A DNA stretch of 64,000 bases, taken from NCBI GenBank assembly GCA_947561585.1, contig CANNZV010002513.1:31428-95427 (forward strand). The letters run 5' to 3'. This stretch comes from Caprella mutica (Eukaryota; Arthropoda; Malacostraca; Amphipoda; Caprellidae). The position numbers and the translations under genes are program-made. The notes below the pieces were generated by a model. It saw nothing but the letters and a program-made list of their open reading frames with translations, had not been told where the DNA came from and did not search any database. This document shows positions 55,915 through 64,000 of this stretch, piece after piece; the stretch's first letter is position 1, and the number at the start of each line of letters is the position of its first letter.

Positions 55915-58900
55915 TTATAAATAGGACCAAAATGCTATCCAATATACACAGTTTATTAGACCAAAAGTAAGAGGGAAAAAAACCCTAGAGAACCTATCCA
56001 CTACTATAGCCTTAGCTCGTCTCTTCTGAGCCATGGACAGGGCGAGCAGACTGGCCTTCTGTTGCTGTGTTTGAGGTGGAGGGGGTGGGGGTGGAACTTG
56101 GCCAAGAGGCTGTCCACCAGGTCTCAACATATTCCGCAAATCCGAATCGATACTATTTGCTACGTTGTCTGAAACTTTCTTAGGCAAATTCGACCGACAT
56201 CTTGTAGATTGTTTGGTAGTTTCCCAAAAAGTTTTCGGCTCAGGGGAATTCATATGATTATCTGGATGTTTGATGTTAGGTCCAACAGACACAGATCTAC
56301 AATGGGGGTGCGTGTGTCCTTCTTTTGGTAAAGTACCTGAAGATTCTCCTCTTCCATCCATCGATAATTCAGGATATGAAAAACTGCTGCTTTGAAAGCG
56401 TTTTTCATGATTCAACTGAGAAAAATACTTGTGTGGTACTTGGTGTCCACATTTGTACATCACAGGCGGTGTGACTCTTTTTTCTTTTCGATTTATCGGC
56501 TTCACGTCAGTCAGCATACTGTTGGATTCATTTGATACTGTAGGAATATCAGACGATTTGGGTGAGCGGAGTTGCTTTGCCATGAAGACTAGTTTCCCAT
56601 AACTACATTCCTGAAAAGGAAATTGATTCTCAAAGAACGTTCCATGAAAATTGAAATAATAGACATTTCAATACCTTGTTATATAAAACTTACAGTATTT
56701 GACCTTTGAGATAATGTGTACATTGAGGATTCTTTTTCTTCGCTTGAACCCATTTCAGGAGAAGTCTTCTTTCCAACACAACTGACGCAGAAATGAGAAG
56801 TTGGTTTCTTCACGGTTTGGGGAGTATCAGGACCATCGCCCAGAACAATGTTCACCAGAGCGTACTCCATCAAAGCGAGGAACACAAAACTAAAGGGAAT
56901 GAATTGCATTGAATATAAACACCACATTAACTCTAAATATTGATTCCACTATTTACTCACATAGTGCATGTGTTCATGAACATGTCGATAATCTTGATGT
57001 AGGACACAGGCGGAAGGGAGGCTTGGCTCTTAGCATGCTGGGTAGAGAGAGTTAGGAGGGAAGTTACACCAAGAGTCACTCTCGCTGGTGCTGCTTCAGG
57101 TTTGATCCAAAATGAGATCCACTGTGAATAAAATGAAACAGTTTGTTAATCACTGAATAGCTGTTGTAATATTATCAATATATAAAAAATGGAATTCACT
57201 TACAGACATGATGACAATTAGACAAGTTGGCATGTAGGTATGGAACAAATAGTAACCAAGACGCCTTTTTAATTTGAAAACTACTTCCAAGCACGTAAAA
57301 TTCCCTGTAAAATAATTTCAAATTATGCTTTCAGCTGTTAAAATTTTCAAATGTTACTCAATAAAATCTAACTACAGACAGGAGAAGACCTCACCCGTAG
57401 AGTACACTTGAGTGCAGTCATCAGTGGTGTTTCTCACCAGATCGAACTGAGGTAATTCGATGTGTTCGTCCACAACCAAAGGAACGTCTAAATCCCATTC
57501 GAAAATTAAATCCTTAGTAGTGTGTGATACTGAAACACAAATGAAGGATAAAATTAAAAAAAAATAGTATATCTAGTGTAAGTTACGAATTATCGGTCAG
57601 TTTCACATCTTCGGTCATATAAGAAAGACGATATAATGATAATTTCTATTACAATTGTTATTATATCGTGGTTTTCTTAAACGATCGAAGACGTGGAGCT
57701 GACTGATAATTCGTAACTTGCCCTATATACTTATATATCAATAGTACCTACGCTATTTCAATAAGGTAAAAATAGAAAAAATAAAATCCAACAGAGTGAC
57801 AATTCGTTAAGCCATTGATCACACTTTTTTTTCATCCGCTATTCATTCACTAAAATAGGTACATGGTGAAAATGTATATGGAAATCAATTACTCAAATTA
57901 TCAGAATGACCGACGCGGTAATTAAGTTAATTGCAATGATTTAATTGTCCTGCAGTTAATAAAAGTATTTATTGTTATTATTGAAACTTTACGATGATAT
58001 CTTAATGTGAATGAATGTATTTCAGTACTGATCTCAAAGGATATTATAATGAGTGTGATTTTAATTAACATTAAATCTAATTAACATTAAATAATATAAG
58101 GTTCTGTGAAATTTCGGTCTTGGAAAACTCTGTCTCAGTTTATAATGGTGTTATTAAAGAAAAATAATAGAAAAAATTGAAATTAAGCGCACTAAAATAT
58201 GAAGTAAATTTATTAAAAATGGATAACATCATTAACTGTTTTTAAATGATACGTAACATTAGTAATTTTGACATGTTTTGACATCTATTTAACATGAGAT
58301 TCGAGAGAAAAATTCATCTCGGAACTTTCGGTCTCGGGTATAAATATAACTCATTGATTATTGAACAACCATGAAGTGTTTAGTGCAACAAACCAGTATC
58401 CACTGGTTTGTTGCACTAAACTACATAACGGCCATTTATGTTGAGAAGCAATTTTAAATTCCGAGCCCGAAATTTCCAGACCGAAAATTCCTGCCACTAC
58501 TGCCACATATTATTAGTTTTCTTTTATAATTATCAAAGACTACGGACAGACAGAAGGACTGTTACCTTATTATAGCATTTTTTAAATTGTACTCATTTTA
58601 GGGAATTGTTAATTATTTTGAAATTGGTGGCCGGAAATTTAAGTCTCGGAAATTTCGGTCTTGAAAAATTTCAGTCTCGGAATTATAAATGGCATCTCAA
58701 CATAAATTGCCGTTATGTAGTTGGTTGTATCCACTAGTTTGTTGTAGTGCTACACTTCATGACTGTTTAATAACCTGACGGGGAGGTTTGGGGCGGCACG
58801 CTCCCCGATACATCTAACTTCTAAATTATTTTTATACCTGAGACCAAAAAAATTCTGGGACCGAAAATTCCGCTCAAATCTCATGTTAAATAAATGTCAA

Positions 58901-61900
58901 AACATGTCAAAATTACTAATGTTACGTATCATTTTACAACAGTTAATGATGTTATCCTCTTTTAATACACTACACATTTTAGTCTTCATTATTTCAACTG
59001 TTCTTTAATAAAATCATTATAAAATGAGACCGAGTTTTCCTATAAAACCGTGGCAGTATCATGGCCACAGGTTACACTAATGTTAATAATTTAAAAAAAT
59101 CATAACTTCGATTTTGAGAATAAAATCAGTAAACATACTTCAATTTAAATGTAGTCGTAAACCCATTATATTGATTGAATTCCCAATTAATAAAAAAAAT
59201 ACTTTAATGATAAATTGGTAGTATAATTAATAAGTTTTTTCCACTACTCTCACAACTCTCCATCTGTAGTTTGCACTCCTGAGTATCATGAGGGTAGATG
59301 GCATAGTTCATAGCGCAGGAGAGAGTCAGGGTCAATCTGAAACAGAACAAAATAGAACAATATATACAGTATGGGCCACAAAAATGTTTCTGCGTTTTCA
59401 AATACTTGTAAATCGTTATCCAATAGAAAGAAAAACTGTATCTTGGTCTCTTTTTCTCCACCTCTTATTGTACTATTAACAGGTAGAAACATTTTTGAAC
59501 TGATGGATATAGTTTAAGAACAGGTAAGCAAAGAGTGAGGGTGATTATTTTTGTCATTGTGCGAAGGTATTTCTTAAAGCTAACTCTGTGATTTTACTTA
59601 CTAAAAGGCAGTGAATAAAAGGGGGAAAAAATATAATGGTATACATTGAAATACAGGGTGCTTGCACTTCTTCCTTGGAAACTATTTGGAAATAGAACAA
59701 CTTCAGTGACATTTTGATCTCATTGAAGTTTTCACTCTGAATATTCGTTCTTCGCTTGTTCATTGCATGGTTAAGGCCCGCTTCATACTTGCATTTTTAA
59801 CAGCGCAGAAAAAAGCTCTTCTTAAAATGTGTTCACACTTTCATTTTTCAATAGCGAAGTAAAAATTTAATGTGACTTTTCCATCAGCGATAAAAAAAAA
59901 ACACAAGTGTGAACACATTTTAAGATGAGCTTTTTTTCTGCACTGTTAGAAATGCAAGTATGAAGCGGGCCTTAACCATGCAATGAACAAGCGAAGAACG
60001 AATATTCATAGTGAAAACATCAATTAGATCAAAATGTCACTGAAGTTGTTCAATTTCCAAATAATTTCCAAGGAAGAAATGTATTAAAATGTCTACCGTT
60101 TTCATTTTTTTCCTTCCATTCACTGCCTTTTAGTAAGTAAAATTACAGAGCAATGACGAAAATAATCACCCTCACTTTTTGCTTACCTGTTCTTAAACTA
60201 TGTCCATCAGTTCTAAAATGTTTTTACCTGTTAATAGTACAATAAGAGGCGGAGAAAGAGAGACCAAAATACAGTTTTTCCGTCCATTGGCTAACGATTT
60301 ACAAGTATTTGAAAAAGCGGAAATATTTTTGTGGCCCATACTGTATAGAGAAAGAACTCTAATGAAGTCAAAAGTAAAGGCCACCATATTAAAGCAATGC
60401 AATTTTTTTGTAAATATACTTCTGATAAGCAAAAATGAAGAAAATTACAATATCATACAATTACATCTATAAATAAATATAATTGAAGAGATAGTTTGAA
60501 TGCATAGTAAATCATTCTCCCTTTATCATGTCGAGTATTCTATTAGATAATTTGTACTCACTTTACCATGTAGATTATTCTATTAGATAATTTGTACTCA
60601 CTTAACCATGTAGAGTATTTTCTTGGAGTCGTAGAGCCACACGTAGTGGTTAGGTATCGTCATGGTTTGGAAAGTTACTTGCTTAGCGTTTTTGAAGTAA
60701 CTGTCAGGTCTCCACATCTCGTCAAGCCACTCCACTTCCAGTAACCTGAAAGTAATGTCCTTTATTAGAATAGACCTAAATCTAATTACATAGGGAAATT
60801 AGTCAAAATATAGAATACAGATTTATATTCAATATGGTAAAATAGAGTTGAATAAAAGTTAAATCGATTGGTAAAAGAAAACATTTTCCATAAAATTTTT
60901 TAGTTGTTTTGTTAATATTATTTAATTCTATATCAAAGAATTAATATAATTAATAGATATTGGGTATTTGTTTGTCTTTTTCCGAACCTGTATTCCGAAG
61001 TCATGTTCTCAGGCAATCTCAACCTATCATCGTACCAAGACTGGGCAAAGAAAATGTCTGCAGCATACGTCTGTTAATAAAGAAACTAAATTAATGAATA
61101 ATAGAATTCAAATTGAATGCTTCCTAATTTCAAACACATAATCAATAAAAGAACAACCAAGATATAAATCGTTTACTTTGTTACTTAAGTAAATCTCACC
61201 ATACTGTTCTCGTTGATAGAGTCGATGCCCATGACAGTGACGTGGAAGTAGACCCTGGTTGGCTCCCCATTCTTGGTTGGAGGTCTCATCTTGTCGTACA
61301 GTCTACTCTCCGGTAAAATGTCACTCAGCTTCAGTAGCCCTTCCTCAGAATGAACGCTAGAGAGGTAACTACGAGGAGAAAATAATCCACTATTTTATCC
61401 AGTAGAGCCTCCCTTTTGCCATATTTCCACCAATTAGGATATTTTGAAGTAGGGTAAGTTACGAATTATCGGTCAGTTTTATATCTTCGGTCATATAGAA
61501 AATAACGATATAATAAAATTTAAAATGAATAATTATTGTTATATCGTTTTTTCTTATATGTCCGAAGATTTGAAACTGACCGGTAATTCGTAAATTACCC
61601 TATATAGGTACAGTTCCCACTGAAATTATGTGCGATTAATATATTATGGCTGTACTCAATAAAACTAAAGCTTCAGAAAATGCCAAAATTGTTTAAATTA
61701 TCTTGTCTATTATTTCACAATAATGGCTTTTTATTTTTAGTAACTACGTATTGAGAGGTGGAATATCTACAAATATAATACGAATTGAGAGGTGGAATAT
61801 CTACAAATATAATACGAATTGATACAAGTTCCGAATAATAATTATTAAAGTACAAGCCATCATATTGAGTATTTTTATAATTTCGAATAATTATTCCGAT

Positions 61901-62236
61901 CAGCAGTAATTTATTTAATAACTTTATAACAAAGTTTCAATTAAATTGTCAGAACTTTTCTTACTTACATAAATATATAGGGAATTATAACACTTTCCTG
62001 TGTTCGCAACATTATTTTATGTAAACTGATATTCCATTGCTATACAAATTATTAACTTCATCAAAATCATTATTTGCAATCAAATTTTTGAAAAAATTCT
62101 AATTATGTGGAAGAAACGGTAGGTTTTTTCTCTATAATAAGTTACTACTCAATCTAAGGTAAACTTAAGCCTTAGCAAGAATATTAATGCTTACTCACCT
62201 TAATGAAATACATACAATATGAAACATAAGGAACAT
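55915..62236 (-). CDS. Cys-loop ligand-gated chloride channel subunit, pHCl-1-like, ten exons
   Basis: Exons are 62199-62236, 61200-61368, 60988-61070, 60602-60745, 59254-59336, 57395-57529, 57204-57304, 56961-57121, 56694-56889 and 55915-56610. All GT..AG borders and phases agree, giving 1,806 bases (601 residues). The start [11 protein letters not shown] has an in-frame stop nine codons upstream and forms a short signal peptide. Next come [14 protein letters not shown], the Cys-loop (Cys152-Cys166), the second Cys pair 211/222 shared with GlyR/GluCl-type channels, TM1 (~235-257), TM2 with [16 protein letters not shown] (Pro-Ala-Arg at its start marks anion selectivity), TM3, a ~250-residue cytoplasmic loop with a run of seven Pro, and TM4 in the last 21 residues. 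Overall it most resembles the insect pH-sensitive chloride channel. The gene is intact, with three MITE-type elements and a foldback in its introns. Confidence 0.93.
57576..57723. mobile_element. MITE family M1, copy 2 (channel intron)
   Basis: GTGTAAGTTACGAATTATCG at the left and GATAATTCGTAACTTGCCC at the right are inverted, with TA on both sides. It is 148 bp, related to 41264-41468 and 61452-61600. It lies 46 bases upstream of exon 6 on the gene's strand, close to the splice acceptor. Confidence 0.88.
58095..59045. mobile_element. Foldback element in channel intron 5
   Basis: The outer arms pair GTTAATGATG / CATCATTAAC, ACGTAACATTAGTAATTTTG and TTTAACATGAGATT with inverted copies at 58880-58990. 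The ends carry AAACTCTGTCTCA and TGAGACCGAGTTTT. The inner part holds the TTTGTTGCACTAAACTACAT and GTAGTTGGTTGTATCCACTAG dispersed family (58385-58440, 58715-58745) and a GC-rich box near 58775. GGTCTCGG / CCGAGACC boxes recur throughout. It is non-coding. Confidence 0.7.
59368..60343. mobile_element. Near-perfect foldback element, 976 bp, TA-flanked (channel intron 4)
   Basis: CAGTATGGGCCACAAAAATG at the left and TTTTGTGGCCCATACTG at the right are inverted, with TA on both sides (59366-59367 and 60344-60345). The arms pair along nearly their whole length, including AACAGGTAAGCAAAG, GTGATTATTTT, GTTCATTGCATGGTTAAGG and CCGCTTCATACTTGCATTTT. The turn is near 59870. TA flanks and termini point to a Tc1/mariner-type non-autonomous element. 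Reading frames inside are mirror images of each other and not genes. Confidence 0.88.
60546..60628. repeat. ~41-bp tandem duplication spanning a splice donor
   Basis: TATTCTATTAGATAATTTGT ACTCACTT followed by ACCATGTAGA occurs twice in a row (from ~60538 and ~60579). The second copy covers the last bases of exon 4 and its donor (60600-60601). The first copy provides a second complete donor sequence and an exon-like end inside the intron. Confidence 0.8.
61452..61600. mobile_element. MITE family M1, copy 3 (channel intron 1)
   Basis: GGGTAAGTTACGAATTATCG at the left and GGTAATTCGTAAATTACCC at the right are inverted, with TA on both sides. It is 149 bp and about the same length as copy 2. It lies 84 bases upstream of exon 2 on the gene's strand. 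Confidence 0.88.
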
Positions 62237-63350
62237 CTTCAGAAATATCTTGTAACGGTATCAATAATTATCAAACTGCTATAGTTAATCTGAAAATGAA
62301 TATATAATTATTCATACATTAACGAGCGTGAAATAAAGAAAGAAGTAATTTGATGAGATTATGAATAAAGTAAGAAAAGATTCTCCATATTTTGGAGATT
62401 ACATTTTATGAATAACGTCACCTCATCAGATTTTACTGCGCTTCATTTCCCTCGAATTATATCCTCCTTTAAAAGATGAGGTGATGAAACTACGGTGATG
62501 ATAGACAGTCTTTGTTCTGCTTGGTGAACTTTTCCGCGAAATAGATTTATGTTGAAAAATAATTATGTGAAAATAGAGGTAAGACATTAAGGTAAAACAT
62601 TAAGGTAAAACATTTGGTAAAACATTAGGGTAAAACATTAAAGTATAATGTCAATGTAAAACATTTTTAAAAAATTGTCCCAAAGTTGTGCTTCATTTAT
62701 ATTTAAATAACATGTGAATATTAATTCTATTCATCATAATCATTACAAATGCTCTCATCAATTCCAAATATTGAAAACATTTTAAGTTTTGCATTATTGC
62801 TAGTTCTACAGAATATAGGCTATACATATAGTCTGAGTCATGAAATATTTAGTATGTTAGAGTTCTTTATAAAAATCTACATAATATGCGATTTCTGGGA
62901 CACCCTGTACAGTGTATATTGATGATTTGTTACTTATACTTATACTATCAAAATAACGGACAATAAATTCTTTTCTAACTTCGGATTTTTTTGTAATCTC
63001 GGATTTATTTTGTAATACTGGATTTTTTGTAATCTTAGATTTTTTTAATTCTGTATTTTTCTATAATCTAGGATATTTTAATCACGTTTTTATAGTCCTG
63101 GAATTTATTATTTCTGGCTTTTGGTAATCCCGATTTTTTGGTAATGTCGAATTTTATGTAACCATTGATTTTCTTCGTTATCCGATTTTTTATGCCACCC
63201 GGTAAATTATTTTGGTTATGAAATTAAATCGTATATTAAATATTAAAGCGTGACATTTTTCTTGCAGGCAACAGACAGAGACACACCGTGTATTAGTATA
63301 TTGGTTGATACTCCAAAAAAACTACTTTTTGCTATATAATTCAATTAACA
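62237..63350. other. Upstream flank of the channel gene
   Basis: AT-rich. It contains a short run of GTAAAACATTAAG-type repeats (62580-62660) and loosely repeated GGATTTTTTGTAATC sequence (62965-63190). The 5' untranslated region and promoter of the minus-strand channel gene should start here, but no core element is certain. Confidence 0.4.
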
Positions 63351-63355
63351 GTAAA

Positions 63356-63795
63356 GAATATTGCCCGTACAGTGATATTTGATATAATATTGCCCGTACA
63401 GTGATATTTGATATAATATTGCCCTTACAGTGATATTTGATATAATATTGCCCGTACAGTGATATTTGATATAATATTGCCCGTACAGTGATATTTGATA
63501 TAATATTGCCCGTACAGTGATATTTGATATAATATTGCCCGTACAGTGATATTTGATATAATATTGCCCGTACAGTGATATTTGATATAATATTGCCCGT
63601 ACAGTGATATTTGATATAATATTGCCCGTACAGTGATATTTGATATAATATTGCCCGTACAGTGATATTTGATATAATATTGCCCGTACAGTGATATTTG
63701 ATATAATATTGCCCGTACAGTGATATTTGATATAATATTGCCCGTACAGTGATATTTGATATAATATTGCCCGTACAGTGATATTTGATATGATA
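63356..63795. repeat. 29-bp minisatellite (TTGCCCGTACAGTGATATTT)
   Basis: About 15 almost identical 29-base units (TTGCCCGTACAGTGATATTT then GATATAATA) form the array. The period of 29 makes a stop-free reading across three units in one direction, which yields a spurious repetitive reading frame. There is no evidence of coding. Confidence 0.95.
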
Positions 63796-64000
63796 GTAGA
63801 ACATCTTTCAAACCGTGAAAATTAGTCTCAAATTAAGTTGACTTTTCATTTTATCATATGCATTTTTATATATATTATAGCAAATATTTCATAACTAACT
63901 AATTAAATAAACTTGTGAACTATGTATTCATCATATATGCGTTATTTCTTTTCATGATATTTTGTAGAGATTTTATTTCCGTACCCAAGGAATCTAATCC
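63796..64000. other. Window end, nothing recognised
   Basis: AT-rich sequence without visible features. Confidence 0.4.

Noticed and set aside
59204..60472. Small frames on both strands around the channel exon 5
   Set aside because: Apart from the true exon (59254-59336) they are mirror-image frames within the palindromic element.
63322..63811. 160- and 128-codon repetitive protein frames
   Set aside because: They are products of a 29-bp tandem repeat read through in successive frames, with no coding features.

Overview
This window looks like nuclear DNA of an insect. The three clear genes have spliced exons with GT..AG introns, and the rest is AT-rich intergenic and intronic sequence packed with transposon remnants, foldback (palindromic) elements and minisatellites. 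Gene content (an MBD2/3-type methyl-CpG-binding protein, a pHCl-like ligand-gated chloride channel, a regucalcin-like enzyme) and the style of the repeats suggest a hemipteran, perhaps a delphacid planthopper. That placement is inference from memory of such genomes, not proof.

Layout. 1-12.4 kb: mobile-element territory. It holds a foldback element cut by the window edge, decayed Tc1/mariner-type elements, MITEs, a Harbinger-like scrap, and a 3.5-kb terminal-inverted-repeat element that has been invaded by a maT-type (DD37D) transposon and contains a second foldback. 12.85-14.95 kb (minus strand): a complete six-exon SMP-30/regucalcin-like gene. 16.7-18.4 kb (minus strand): a broken non-LTR retrotransposon with ORF1 and the start of ORF2. 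18.97-34.0 kb (plus strand): a complete six-exon MBD2/3 gene of about 258 codons, stretched over 15 kb because its introns carry palindromic repeats, four hAT-type insertions and a 36-bp minisatellite. 35.2-36.1 kb: a 22-bp tandem array. 39.7-40.7 kb (minus strand): an unrecognised protein whose 5' part, with a likely zinc ribbon, lies in another frame. 42.0-51.2 kb: a large 19-bp tandem array split by a 5.4-kb hAT-like element that itself carries about 4.6 kb of a 32-bp satellite. 51.2-55.9 kb: AT-rich, little recognised. 55.9-62.2 kb (minus strand): a complete ten-exon Cys-loop chloride-channel gene of about 601 codons. 63.36-63.8 kb: a 29-bp array.

The host genes show no sign of working together as a cluster. 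The strongest unusual signal is the repeat architecture. Two hAT-like non-autonomous elements, each bounded by a perfect 8-bp target duplication, carry the same 32-bp satellite at different copy number. One sits inside another satellite array and the other inside a foldback element. This suggests a transposon family that moves satellite DNA around the genome. Other points to follow up are a Tyr-to-Phe change in the MBD, a decoy copy of an MBD2/3 exon start, a duplicated splice donor in the channel gene, and the frameshifted zinc-ribbon gene.
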